Below the pieces are notes generated by a model that did no database searches, was not told the DNA's origin, and was given only the letters and a program-made list of their open reading frames with translations. Below, in pieces: positions 1-10,320 of a DNA stretch of 64,000 nucleotides (position 1 is the stretch's first letter; every line of letters begins with the position of its first letter). The position numbers and the translations under genes are program-made. The stretch comes from Isochrysis galbana. Lineage: Eukaryota; Haptophyta; Isochrysidales; Isochrysidaceae. Location of the stretch: contig CM030939.1 in the NCBI GenBank assembly GCA_018136815.1, positions 2,426,808-2,490,807 on the forward strand. Reading direction: 5' to 3'.

Positions 1-1
1 T

Positions 2-385
2 TGGGTCTGCCGCGACGAGCGCGAGTTCATGTCGTTCAAGGACATTATGATCGGCATCGTCGAGGACAAGGCCATTTCGGATATATTCGAGCTGAACACG
101 TACCTGACCGGAGAAATCAACCTCAAGACCATCTCGGCCGACGAGAAGTATCATCAATTTGCCGGAAGGCCGTCTTGGGATCGCATTGGAAAGAAGCTCG
201 CCGACGATTACCCGGGAACCGACGTGGGCGTCTTCTTGTGCGGCCCGGACGCCATTGCCCACCAGCTCAGCGCCATGTGCAAGAAGATGAACCCGAAGGT
301 TGAGCGTAGGGCAAGTGTTACGAGCACGGTGCCCGAGGTGCACAAGAAGCAGGGCAAATTTGTGTTCCACAAGGAGAACTTCTGA
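2..385 (+). CDS. NADPH oxidase C-terminal end (partial, cut by window start)
   Basis: Frame 2 is open from the first base to a TGA at 383-385, giving 127 residues that lack the N-terminus. The sequence starts WVCRDEREFMSFKDIM and ends KQGKFVFHKENF. Both fit the last part of the ferric-reductase-like NAD(P)H-binding domain of NADPH oxidases, where a W-C-R-D-x3-F segment precedes the final strand and the protein ends in KENF. The block DVGVFLCGPDAIAHQL matches the conserved V-F-x-C-G-P NADPH-contacting motif. Such enzymes are membrane proteins that pass electrons from cytosolic NADPH via FAD and haems to oxygen, making superoxide. The FAD domain and haem-bearing helices should lie before base 1. 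The family assignment rests on these motifs; the exact paralogue (NOX or RBOH type) cannot be told from this piece. Confidence 0.85.
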   Translation, partial: WVCRDEREFMSFKDIMIGIVEDKAISDIFELNTYLTGEINLKTISADEKYHQFAGRPSWDRIGKKLADDYPGTDVGVFLCGPDAIAHQLSAMCKKMNPKVERRASVTSTVPEVHKKQGKFVFHKENF

Positions 386-1152
386 GCCTGCCAGCCACTC
401 TAGTGTCTCAGCACGAGCCCCGCGCGCCACCCGAAGAGACGTGCGTCCGTGGTGTGGGGCGAGGCAGCTGCTCTCGAGCTCAGCCCCGAGTTGATTATAT
501 TATTACATGGGGCGTCCTTGACGCCCACTTCTCACGATAGACCACTACTCCCACGCGGCCCCGATACCGGTGAGATGCATGCTTCATGGTCAAGCCTCAA
601 CTGCAAATACGTGATATCCTTCGATGTGCACTACTTCCCTTCCCGTTGAAATTATCCGCCGTTCTTCCGGCGATGACTGTTGTCGCTGCGAGGCGCTGCA
701 ATCTATCTTACCTCTCACCAAGAACTTCCATTTGGAAAGGGGGGGGGGCGTCCAGTAGAGAGGGCGAATAGCGTGCGCGCTCGCCGAGGCCTACGCCGGG
801 CAGTCGCGGGCCGTATGTATGCCCCCGCAAATGGAGCCCCCTGCGCGCGTCAACCGGCGTCAAAGTCCTCCCAGCCACGCCCCTGCTCACCGGCGGCAGG
901 AGCGCGCCCGCGCCCTAATGCGGGCGACACTCATCGGTGAGCCGATCCATGATTTGAGCGAGCCAGCATGAGGGCTTGGGTCTTGCGACTCTCTCGGCAA
1001 TTAGATGTTGACGCGGCCGGGTGCCCCACTAGCAAATAGGCTGTGCGTGCTGGATCCACATACGTCCGGACAGCCGTTGACAATGGGCTCGCCTCACTTG
1101 TCCATTGGTAAGGGTGGTCAAACAGGGGCTTTTTAACTATTAGTAAGGGCTG
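386..1152. other. Intergenic, no gene recognised
   Basis: This is the 3' flank of the NADPH oxidase gene. Reading frames are short and of low-complexity composition on both strands. I see no domain, RNA gene or repeat shared with the rest of the window. Confidence 0.5.
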
Positions 1153-1680
1153 GGCCGCACAACTAAGTTTATACACTTAGTTCGCCCATGGGGGGGCACG
1201 AGCCCCCCCCTCTCTCCACTCCCCCCCTGCCATGGGGGAGGAACCACCCATGCTCCTGGCATGCCTGATGGCTTGCCAGGAGCAGACTGCCATGCTGACT
1301 CACTCTCTCCCTGGCAGGCTCGCCTGCCTCACGCGTCCTGGCCTGTCGTGGCCAACCCATCGCTCCAACCCCCCCCCTCCCCCCCAGGTCGACAAGCAGA
1401 CAGGTGCAGCGTGGGGGCCCCCGAGGGAGAGGCAGGGGAGGCCAGGGCCCAGCCCCAGCCTCCTCTGCCCCCTGAGCTGGCCTTCAGGAGCCTCCAAGGG
1501 TCGCCAGGGGCAGCTGCAGGCCTGTCGCAGGCGCGCCATCGCGCGTGCCTGCAGGAGAGGGGAGAGAGAGCGCAGAGAAGGGGGTGGGCGGAGCGAGAGC
1601 TCCGCTCACCGAAAAATAGGTAAGTCCCGCACCTGTTTACAGGATAAGTCGGGTATGAGGCCGCCACCAGCCCGGTAGGC
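1153..1680 (+). mobile_element. Short hairpin-headed retroelement, body family A, copy 1
   Basis: It begins with the near-palindrome at 1161-1182 (arms AACTAAGT and ACTTAGTT around TATA), then CGCCC and an ATG at 1188. The body is GC-rich and shares long blocks with copies at 25205-25720, 27462-27956 and 28190-28914 and, for its first part, 10875-11050. One shared block is the run reading ATGCCTGATGGCTTGCCAGG; another is a later block ending CTGCCCCCTGAGCTG. Similarity stops near a GGTAAG at about 1619-1624. No protein is conserved between copies, because frames are broken differently, so it is best seen as a SINE-like non-autonomous element. The 3' end is uncertain. Bases 1590-1660 recur inverted at about 38465-38535. 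Confidence 0.6.
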
Positions 1681-4600
1681 AGAGGACTTCTCCACCGCCC
1701 ACGTATCCACAGCCCACGTATCCACCGCCCACCTCTCCTCCTCCCACCTCTCCTCCTCCCACCTCTCCACCGCCTACCTCTCCACCACCCACCTCTCCAC
1801 CACCCACCTCTCCACCACCCACCTCTCCACCACCCACCTCTCCCACCTCTCCACCTCCACCCCCACCCTCACCACCCACCTCACCACCACCCACCTCTCC
1901 CACCTCTCCACCTCCACCCCCACCCTCACCACCCACCTCACCACCACCCACCTCTCCCACCTCTCCACCTCCACCCCCACCCTCACCACCCACCTCACCA
2001 CCACCAATTTCTCCCACCTCTCCACCACCCACCTCTCCACCACCCACCTCTCCACCACCCACCTCTCCACCACCCACCTCTCCCACCTCTCCACCTCCAC
2101 CCCCACCCTCACCACCCACCTCACCACCACCCACCTCTCCCCTATTCTCCCACGCGGTCTTCGCCGCTTGCGGGGCGTGTTTTCGGTTTGTTTTAATCAC
2201 TTCTTTGGCGATGTCGGAGACGGTGATTGCGTCAAGAGCGACCCTTCCTTTGCGTATGGCATATTCGTCCGCCAGCGGGTATTCCATGAATCTCGGGCCT
2301 TTATACCCGCCTTCCCATTTTGCTGGTGGGTGGTAATATTGGGTTTCCTCGGCTTCCACTACTTCCCCGGTGCCGGCTACCTCTCCTAGGTAGTCGGTGT
2401 CGGTGTGTATCCAGATGTTGTTAAATTTACTGATAAATTTTTCGTCTTCCGAGACTTTAATTTCACTGGGCAGTGTCGTGTCCCTTGGTTCTTGCGTCTG
2501 GGTGCTATCTACGTGCGGCTCTTCTCCTTTAGTGTTTTTGGGGGGGGGGCGCTCTTTCGCTCGCTCCAACAGCCGTGTCGCGTAGCTTACGACTTCATCC
2601 CACGAGTCAAGAAATTCCTTTTTATGTATCACGCGGCCTTCGTGCGCGAAGGTGTCGGGTAGGTGCTCAATATACGCCGAGCACTCCGCCTTGTTGTATG
2701 GTGTCGTAAAGGCGCCGTCTTTGAAAACGTTGTGAACTACGTTTGTGTGTAGTGATTCCCATAGGCGTGCCCACGGGGCCCGTATCGCAGGGGGGGGATA
2801 TGCAGGTTGTGCCATATTGGCTGTGAGAGCGCTCCTTCTCGCGTAAGAAAAGAGGGTTGTATGTCAAGTTCTCTGAAGTTCACAAGGGCCTCTTTCCAGA
2901 AGGTTGGAAGCGCCGGGTTTCCTCTGATGCTGCCCGTCAACATTTTTGTAGGGACCGCTGAGAGGACAGCGCCTCTTCCCAGACCGGTCCTACAGAACCA
3001 GGCATCGAGTCCATGTTTCCATAGTGCCTTCCTCGCATTTAGGTAGTTTAAGATCCATTTGGCTTGCAATGCTTTCACGTGAGCCGACCAGTCCAGGAGC
3101 CCTAGCCCCAGCGTCCTAGTCGCGCTTTTTTCGTGCGATGTGACGTAGCATGGGTGTTTTAGCCATTTACTTTGTTTATTTGTGTATGGACTATTCCAGA
3201 GGACGACATCTACCGCCTTTTGAATCCGTGAGTGGAACCACTTGGGGGCAGCCAATGTTTGCAACCAGTATCTAGGCATCCCGTATATTATGAAGTTTGC
3301 CACTGCCGTTCGTCCGAAGATCGTCATGTAGTTGGTGGCCTGTGTTAGTTTGGCGACTTTACCGTCGATCTTATCTGCTAGTCTTGACCAAAATGGTTTA
3401 AGGGCCTCTGGCGCGCCTAAGGGGACGCCTAAGACGGTTAGATACTCCTCGTTGTTTATCCAGTTATACTTTCGCATGTCCCACGGCGGTTTTCGCAGTC
3501 TTTGGGATCCCATTCTTAGGCCTTGAAATTTGCTTGCATTGGTCTTGCCGCCCGTCGCTCTTTCGTGTAGCTCTACCCATTTCAGGGATGTTTGGAGGCT
3601 TTTGTAGTCTCTTGCTATTAGCGCCGTGTCATCGGCAAATTGGCTTATTTTTAGGCTGTAGCCGTTCAGGTTTACGCCGATTATGTCTTCGTCCCCGTTG
3701 ATGGCCCGGGTGAGTGCCTCCGTTGTCAGGAGGAATGTGAGCGGGGACAGCGGGCAGCCTTGCGGCATGCCGCTCCCTACGGTGAAGGGGTAGCTCCTCC
3801 CGCCGTTGGTTTTAATCGTGCGTACCGGCCGAGCGTCCTCACTCGTAAGCGCCTTCGCCAGCGTCTGAAAGTTTGGCCCGAAGTTAAGTAGTTTGAGAGC
3901 CAAATGATAAAACTCCCAGCTCACTCTGTCGAAAGCTTTTTCCCAGTCTAGGGCTAGTAGCAGTCCCGGGTCTCCGGTCTCGTCCAGGTAGGCCCTTGTG
4001 AGTTGTAGGAGGTGCGTGGCTTCGCTGATGAGTCTTCTAGGCACGAAACCTAGCTGGTTCTCTGATATTATTTTCCCTATCACTTTGCTAAGTCTGTTTG
4101 TTAGGATTTTGGCTAGTATTTTGTAGTCGCTTTGTAGCAGCGTGATAGGCCTATAGTTACGCGGATCCCGCGCGTGTGCCGCGACGTCTTGCAGGGCGTT
4201 GTATAATGCCTTGCGAGAAGAGGAGCCTTTCTTGTTGATTTTCTCGTCGATCGAGTCTACCTTGATGTTGACTGAGACGTCGGTCTGATTGATGCGAAGC
4301 GTAGTGATGTCGCCGTAGCGCTCCTTGAATTGTTGTACGCAGTCCTCGTTCACGGCTATGTGCCATGGCCCGCGGATGGAGCGGGCCCAAAAGTCCGGCT
4401 CCGGGTCTACTCCTTCGAGCTCCAGAAGGAGCTCTACAATCGCAGCGTAGACGGTGGCGTCCAAGAAGGTGTAGTCCCCCTCTTGGTGGAAGGATAGCTC
4501 GAAGTTGGCGTCTGACTCGAAGTTGCCTTGCTCTTCGTCTGAGAGTGGCTCCTGAGCGGCAGGGACGAGCGGGGTTGGTGAGGCTGTGGCTTGGTCCGAT

Positions 4601-5079
4601 GGTGTGGTTGGCAGGGAGAGATGGCATGCGTCCAAGGGCGCATCATGGTTCGTGTTCATGGGTGAGGTTGTGAGTTGTTGTGCTGCTGGGTCTGTCTTCT
4701 GATTCATGTTGATCCTGCTGCTGGTGTTGTGCCCATAAGGGCCACCCGGTCTCGGGTCGCGCTGCCGAGGCAGCGCGGCCGTCCCCGGGGTGGGAGAGGC
4801 CTCTGCCATAAGGCATGCCCAGTGGATGTGTGGCTCTTCTTGTTTGGTGCTGGCTCTTTGTGCTCTACAGCCTGTGGCCCACCATGGGGTGAGCCAGCAT
4901 GGCTGCCTTGTTGGGTGTGGCCGGGGCCACGGGCCGTGCGGCGCGACCGGGGTCGCGCTCACCTGCTCGGCCTCTGCGGGCGGACGCGGTCGCTTCGCCA
5001 GCGACAGCTCCATGGGTACTGGGGGGGCGCCCGCGGCGGGGGGCCCGAAGGAGAGGTGGGGAGCGGCGGCGCGCTCCAT
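1637..5079 (-). pseudogene. LINE polyprotein with reverse transcriptase, frameshifted
   Basis: From the ATG at 5079 the frame is open to a stop at 2737 (about 780 aa). The first 190 residues are Pro/Ala-rich. Residues about 235-305 form a domain, with GPWHIAVNEDCVQQF, that also occurs in the relic at 59831-60334. At about residue 309 the reverse transcriptase begins with NYRPITLLQSDYKILAK. Further RT signatures are LALDWEKAFDRVSW, GMPQGCPLSPL and the catalytic FADD box. No APE or restriction-like endonuclease is visible. Near 2790-2797 a run of G moves the coding sense into another frame, which continues from about 2790 to 1637 with a plausible C-terminus and then the GEVGG repeats. The enzyme family is secure. 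Activity is unlikely because of the frameshift and missing endonuclease. Confidence 0.85.
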
Positions 5080-5102
5080 GGCGACCAACTATAAAGTTAG
5101 TT
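1690..5102 (-). mobile_element. Non-LTR retrotransposon (LINE), internally deleted and frameshifted
   Basis: The element reads on the minus strand. Its 5' end is the hairpin at 5087-5102 (AACTATAAAGTTAGTT on the plus strand), followed after 7 nt by an ATG at 5079. It carries one long frame with reverse transcriptase and, after a frameshift, a C-terminal region that runs into the minisatellite at 1691-2150. No poly(A)-like tail and no target-site duplication could be found, so the 3' boundary is a guess. Its left neighbour is a short element in the opposite orientation, and on the right it abuts a truncated GNAT frame, so the locus has probably suffered several insertions. Relics of the same family lie at 52394-52470 (RT) and 59831-60334 (ORF1). 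Confidence 0.75.
1691..2150. repeat. CCACCTCTCC minisatellite with a 57-bp higher-order unit
   Basis: Tandem array of short CCACC/TCTCC units on the plus strand. A larger block of about 57 bp recurs about four times; it contains the CCACCTCCACCCCCACCCTC segment. Because 57 is a multiple of three, the LINE reading frame on the minus strand stays open through the array as Gly-Glu-Val-Gly-Gly repeats. Confidence 0.85.
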
Positions 5103-5112
5103 GCGCTTCTGA

Positions 5113-5462
5113 CGGTTTCAATCACGGCCCGTGACGAGCTGGGCGGCGTGGCGCGCGTGTACGGATTCCGTCACGATGTGGGCGCGGTCGAGCTAGCAGA
5201 CGTCTGGGTTGCCGAGCACTTGCGGCAAAGGAAGTTGGGCACTCATCTTGTACAACGAGCACTTGCCCATGCCAAAGATCTTGGCGTATCGACGATGTGG
5301 ATGTGGACACTCTCGTCTCCAAAACTGTTGAGCTTTTATTCTCGCCTTGGGTTCGAGGCGGTGGGTGGGAAGCAGATCCCCTCTCGCATGCGATCGCGAT
5401 ACTTGCGCAGACGGTGGCCCTGGATCGACTCTGACATCGTTGTCATGCGCCGAGGGGTGTGA
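5113..5462 (+). pseudogene. GNAT N-acetyltransferase, 5'-truncated by LINE junction
   Basis: The frame ending at the TGA of 5460-5462 encodes a C-terminal GNAT fold. It contains VELADVWVAEHLRQRKLGTH, in which RQRKLGT is the motif A acetyl-CoA pyrophosphate loop (Q/R-x-x-G-x-G/A type), then LSFYSRLGFEAVGG, the usual final strand and helix (F-Y-x-x-x-G-F). The family transfers an acetyl group from acetyl-CoA to an amine; the substrate cannot be predicted. No ATG lies ahead of motif A, and the frame upstream of about 5105 is retroelement 5' sequence. The N-terminal strands are therefore missing or lie in an unrecognised exon. I did not find them on the far side of the insertion (before 1150). 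Confidence 0.65.
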
Positions 5463-5555
5463 ATGGGGAAACGATTGCGGGTGCGCAACGACGGGAACCT
5501 TCCTAGTCCGCGATCTCCACCGGGATCTGCGGCAGCCAGGGTAGCCGCGTGCGTG

Positions 5556-5584
5556 CACACACACACACACACACACACACACAC
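5556..5584. repeat. (CA)n microsatellite
   Basis: About fourteen CA units directly downstream of the GNAT fragment. Confidence 0.95.
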
Positions 5585-5827
5585 CAAGGCGTCCCAAAGG
5601 GGAGACATGTGGATCGTGATTTCAACGAGATATCGACCCTGTCACAAATCGAGTCAATGGAGTAAGACCACGTGTGGGGTTCAACAAATACAAGTTGAGT
5701 CAAGTGACCCTCCAGGTGACAACAGAAAGTGCTAGCAGGGATGGGGATAATTGAACGCTTTTGGTCTTATGAAGTTTTTTTTCGCGGGGGTACCACGTTG
5801 AAACGTATAGCCTATTTATAGCGTCGT

Positions 5828-6003
5828 AGGACATCTTGCATCTTGTTAGCTAGCATTCCTAGTCCTAGCCACATACACATACACCGGACGAGCCATGCGC
5901 CAACCGCGCACACCCCCATCGCTGGGTAAGGGCTCCGTTGCCGTCGAAGGGTTACGGTCCCTCAGCACTAGGGTTATACTAACACAACAATAAAACTCTG
6001 ATG
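5828..6003 (+). repeat. Dispersed repeat D, copy 1
   Basis: It shares blocks such as CGAGCCATGCGCCAACCGCG and CACCCCCATCGC with 41838-42025, and its 3' half (CAGCACTA, GGTTATAC, AACTCT) with 35632-35745. All three copies have the same strand. Two lie just upstream of gene starts (6145 and 35867). Confidence 0.7.
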
Positions 6004-6144
6004 GGTACGTACGTACGTACTTGATTTTTCTGTGAGTGGATATTTCACTGGTTTTGGTAGGACTAGAGTAGAGTAAAGTACTCGTATGGGTGGCGGCGTG
6101 AATAGGGAAATGAATTGTCTGAGAAGGGAGTTCTAGCGCGAGGG

Positions 6145-7805
6145 ATGGTGCGGCTCACTCCCGTCCGCTGCGCGCGGCTGGTGGCCGGCCTCGCGCTTGG
6201 CGTGGGTGTGGCTCGCGCATGGGTGGGTTGGCTATTCTTTCGGCATACTTCGCGCCTTGTCTTTGGGCGCGCTCCCCGCTTACGTGCGCTCGGTACCTTC
6301 CTCACCGTCAGCCGGCCTCTCGGTGTGGCATGGCGGATGGCGACAGCACGCCTCCGCTCTCCGCCGGAGCTGTATGTGCTGGGCGAGGTGCGATGCGGTA
6401 CGACTACGGCGGCGGCGATGCTCCGCTCGGGCCTCGCCATGCAGGGACCCTTCACACCCTGGGTACACCCGCTCGCAGAGAAGAAGGAGTCCTTCTTCTT
6501 GGCGGGACACTTCTGGGGGCTCGTCTCGCCTAAGCTCTACTCGATGGTCTTCCCGTCGAGCGCGTGGCGCTGGCTCTACCGGGTCCTAACCGGACGGAGG
6601 CTCTTTGTCTTCGAGGGCTGCGCGTCCTACCTCTCCGCGCCGTGGGCCCCCAAGCTGGTGAGTAGCGGCCGCGTTGTGCCCAGCAGCCAAGCCGCTATTT
6701 CTGCTGCATTTGGCTATACTAAGGCTCCAAGGCGCTCAATTGCCACACCCTCCGATTTGTCCACGCGTCTTGCCGCCGCTTAGGTTAAGATGGTCACACC
6801 GAGGCCTCTGCTTATCGTGTGCCTTCGCGAGCCTGTCGCTCAGCACGTGTCGTGGTGGCAGCTGGAGCAATCGGGCATGCAGTGGGGCACATCCATGGGG
6901 TTGGGAGACACTTGGCTCGGCCCCCCCGTTCGCCTTGAGGGTTATCCGCCTGCTTCCTTCGGTGAAGCCATCGACCTGTCAAGGTCCCCACAGGTAGTCT
7001 CTCTTTGGGATCGAGCCGAAGCTCTGCCTTGGTTCTCTGGAGCCGATCAATCCTTCGAGTCGCCGTCACCCGGCAGGCATTGCTTGCGCTTTCTTAGTAG
7101 GATTTGCGCCCCGGGTCCTGTGGCCCTGCTGCCCGACTGGGCGGTACCCTTTCCTAATGGACAATTAAGCGCATTCGACAGGATGGGACGCTATGCCGAT
7201 TCAATTGAGCGGTGGCGAAAATATTTTGGTGAGCAATGATGGACGCACGTGAGGTGTAGACTGACATGGTGGGGATACCAATGGACAGATGACAATAGTA
7301 TCACTGCTTGTCGAGCTTGCTGCGTGTGGCGATCCGTGCGTCGTGTCAGCCCCTGCTACACAAGTCTCGCCTCGTCTAACACATGCCCGCCCCATAGGCC
7401 CCTGGCTTGCGCCGCTTCAGCAACACCTGCTTGCCGTGTTTCCTCTACCCAGATGATGATTGTTTCCTTTTTGTTCACCTGGACGACCTTTCGCGTGCAC
7501 CACACGAATTTCTCACGGCAGTCGCCGATCGCTGCAAGCTGCTCTACGGCGAGGCGCCTGAAGTGCGAGCGGCAACAGGTGATTCCAACGGAGCCTGCAA
7601 GGACATGGCGATCATGCCAGCAGCACCGCACCTCAACGCTTCGGTGCCTTCCGCCGATGAAGGCAAGCGTCCTGATGCAGCTACTTTGCGCGCGCTCGCG
7701 TCCTACTATCGTCCACATAACGAGCGCCTTTTCGCGATGATTGGGAGAGACCTAGGTTGGCACGATGATCGGGAGAGGTACCCATACTACCATGCAGAAT
7801 CATGA
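6145..7805 (+). CDS. Membrane-anchored sulfotransferase, four exons
   Basis: Start is the ATG at 6145; the upstream in-frame codon at 6115 is TTG. Exon 1 (6145-6657) has an N-terminal hydrophobic segment (residues about 8-25) typical of a Golgi signal anchor, then the PAPS 5'-phosphosulfate loop VLGEVRCGTTTAAAML. Intron 6658-6783 is GTGAGT...TAG. Exon 2 carries LLIVCLREPVAQHVSWW, the 3'-phosphate-binding R-x-P-x4-S element. A second intron probably starts at about 6984 or 6994 and ends near 7170; its edges are unsure, and the frame also reads through. Exon 3 ends at 7228 after RMGRYADSIERWRKYF, and intron 7229-7452 (GTGAGC...CAG) joins it to DDDCFLFVHLDDLSRAPHEF, the usual late sulfotransferase block. 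Stop is at 7803-7805. The enzyme transfers sulfate from PAPS, probably to a carbohydrate; the acceptor is unknown. Confidence 0.8.
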
Positions 7806-8960
7806 TGAATCACAATTGGCCAGACGTAAAGCGTCATACCTCCTAGTGGACAATCTGCGTTGCGGAGCCACCTTGGCGAAAGCGGCGGCAGTGGCACGCA
7901 TCTGTGTACTTGCTTGTTACTATTACTTTCGCGTGCGTTTGTGTGAATGTGCGTACGTGTGAATGTAGTGAGAATTTTATTCTGTGAATACAAGGGCGCG
8001 ATGCGAGCGGCGATGGCGCTCGTCGTCGCACAGTCCGCGGTGGTTGCCTGGGGCCTGGGGGGCACCATGTCGAGTCGAGCGTAGCCGGAGGGCTCTGGGC
8101 CACTCCGTCGCGAGCGGCACCGGCGGCTAGCGCCTAGTGCGGCGCTTTGCCCCTCCTCTCCGCCGGGAGTTGGGTGAATGAAAAATTGGATGGGGTCGGG
8201 CAACTCCATTTGGGTTTTGGACTGGGGACGAACGGCGAACGAAGGGCGATGGGGCGGCGAGGCGCTCCTAGCGGCCTTAGAGTGTTGGGCGGTTGTAAGT
8301 TGTAAGCGATTGTTAGACCTACAAAGAAAAGAACCTTTCCCTCAGGGAGGGAGGCTAGGCTGCTAGAGTGCAGCGATGCAGCGAACAACGACGGACAACT
8401 ATCCTGAGAACAACAGTACACCAGTGTTGCGGGTAGGGAGGGTTTGTACACCTCTCTTTGTACTTTTCCCGCCATTAGGTTTCCCCGCGCGACTCCCTCT
8501 CCGTCGTCACGCTCCGGTCCCCCCCCCCTTTGTATCGCGCCTGCATTCCGTCCGCTTCCGATAGGATCGTCACCTCACGTCCCCTTTCCCCCCCCCCTTT
8601 CTGCCTTCGCCGCCCAAGAGCCACTCCTCCCCTCTCCTCCTCCCCGAATGTTGTTCGTGGACTGTGATTGGTTGGTGTGTTGGTGACTGGACCTGGCTGT
8701 GGTTGGAGTGGCGGTGTTGTGTCTGGTGTGGGACTGTGTGTGTGGGAGTGTGGGAACTGTGTGTGTGGATTGAGGGCGTGCGGGGGCTCGGCGTAACATG
8801 GAGAGTATTGATTCTCGGCTTGCATGGCGATACACGACGGACGGGAGCACACGAGGGGGACGGGAGGACGAAGAAGGGATAGAGGTGCTCCGGAGCGGTA
8901 GCGCACTGGTGAAGTTCGCGGGCAAAAAAAAATGATCTCAACCTAATGGGCCCTTTTCAG
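7806..8960. other. Intergenic with dispersed repeat E and low-complexity sequence
   Basis: No gene is recognised. Bases about 8155-8370 form repeat E, an inverted copy of 63130-63362. The part after 8400 is pyrimidine-rich, then GT-rich (8650-8790), without a supported reading frame. Confidence 0.5.
8155..8370 (+). repeat. Dispersed repeat E, copy 1
   Basis: It shares GGATGGGGTCGGGCAACTCC, the CCATTTGGGTTTTGGACTGG region and CCTTTCCCTCAGGGAGGGAG with the reverse complement of 63130-63362. The two copies are 55 kb apart in inverted orientation. Confidence 0.8.
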
Positions 8961-9046
8961 ATGTGGTTCCGACGCATCATCGAGCGCGACGTGCAAATGC
9001 AGGTCAACGACTTTTCCGATGGCATGCAGGATTTGCTGGAAGTGCC

Positions 9047-10320
9047 AAGTCGCGTTCCGTCAAAAGAGGGCCAGGTGATTTTTTTGTCATCCATGTATGC
9101 TTGTTTTCTTTTTAGGTAGCCACAATGATATTAGTATTATGAAGATGAGTACAAAGCTAATCACGCTCCCCCCCCCCGCCCCTCTCAACACGCGGTAACC
9201 CCCAGCTACGCGGGCTGAGTTTTCATCTTCTTCGTCTTTTTCTCACATCCCTCTTCCTCGATCCTATTGTCGATGTCGTTCTGCTGGCAGGCGGCGATGT
9301 CGCTTGGCTGATCTTGGGTGGCGAGGTCCGTGACGCGTGCGAGGACGGCCTTCTTGTTCTCCATGTAGAGTTTGCCAGCTGCTCGGTGCACTTGCACCAT
9401 GGGATTCGTTTCAGCGTACGCGACCGCCGTGATGTATTCCATGCAGAGGTACGCGACGGCGGCCTCGTCTCCAATGTACTTGGTCTTTGGGATCCTGTCG
9501 TACTCGTCGGAGTAGTCGCCGACGAGCATGCGGTTTGCCTTGCACCAACGGCCCAAGTATGGCTTGATGAGTGCCCACCTTCCGCTGCGGTAGTCAGATA
9601 TGCCGACGCCAGAGCGAGCGTGCCGCGCTCGCCCACGCCGTTCAGGGCGAGCTCCATCCAGCTCCAGCACGCGCAGCGGCGACCCGCCGCCGACCCCGAC
9701 CATGACATGGAACTGGTGTTCGAGGCCAAAAAGCAGGAGTTGCTCCAACGTTTCCGCATGGCTCACCCCAGGGTACAGCGGTTCCTCTCGCTCATCCAGA
9801 AAGCACCCCCCTACTCTTGCCCAATCTTCAACCATTTGCAATTCATCGTCGCAGCAGTCGAATGCCAGCCGGATGTGCGCATTCAATCAAGTAGCCTCCC
9901 ACTGCTCGTGGAAGCTATTCTCATGGCAATGCTTTCCAATATACTCGGCAACTGCCCCCCATCGTGTCGCTTGCGCCCCATGTGGCATTGGACTGGGCAA
10001 GCGTCGAAAGTGAACATATTGAGTATCGGCCTTCCTGAACAGGAGAGCATCGCCAACCTCTTCCGACAGCTGGGTGTAGACCTCGTGGAAGAGAAGCCGC
10101 CCTGGGCAAGGAACTGAAGTGCGCGGTGCGATATGAGCCCATTGCGATCTTGAAAGCGCGCGGCGCTATGTGTTTGCCATTGAGTTTCAAAAATTATGAT
10201 TTGATGGAACGAGTAACAAAAAAATGGAGGTGCAAGCTGGCAAACTATAGATGGACGTTACATCAACACTCTAATATAAAACAAAATACCACTTGGCCCT
10301 CTTTTGACGGAACGCGACTT
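9047..10320. mobile_element. Candidate DNA transposon with about 27-bp terminal inverted repeats
   Basis: Left terminus AAGTCGCGTTCCGTCAAAAG at 9047 is repeated as an exact inverted copy ending at 10320. Identity continues for about 27 bp before single mismatches. The interior carries an unrecognised ORF on the minus strand. No convincing target-site duplication is seen. Similar single termini occur at about 60455-60490 and, more degenerate, near 24975 and 52350. Confidence 0.5.
9206..9835 (-). CDS. Hypothetical protein inside TIR element
   Basis: The minus-strand frame is open from about 9886. The first ATG is at 9835 (MVEDWARVGGCFLDEREEPL), and the stop is at 9206. It gives about 209 residues with a globular middle (YIGDEAAVAYLCMEYITAVA) and a basic, acidic-patched tail (EEEGCEKKTKKMKTQPA). 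I recognise no transposase catalytic motif. Its position between inverted repeats suggests an element-encoded protein. The overlapping plus strand also has an open frame (9314-10117) with a plausible end (VNILSIGLPEQESIANLFRQ), so the coding strand is not certain. Confidence 0.35.
   Translation of the reverse strand: MVEDWARVGGCFLDEREEPLYPGVSHAETLEQLLLFGLEHQFHVMVGVGGGSPLRVLELDGARPERRGRARHARSGVGISDYRSGRWALIKPYLGRWCKANRMLVGDYSDEYDRIPKTKYIGDEAAVAYLCMEYITAVAYAETNPMVQVHRAAGKLYMENKKAVLARVTDLATQDQPSDIAACQQNDIDNRIEEEGCEKKTKKMKTQPA

Noticed and set aside
1232..1678. Possible conserved protein starting after the hairpin ATG in body family A
   Set aside because: Copies of the same DNA carry stops and frame changes (for example after six codons at 28914), so no protein is conserved.
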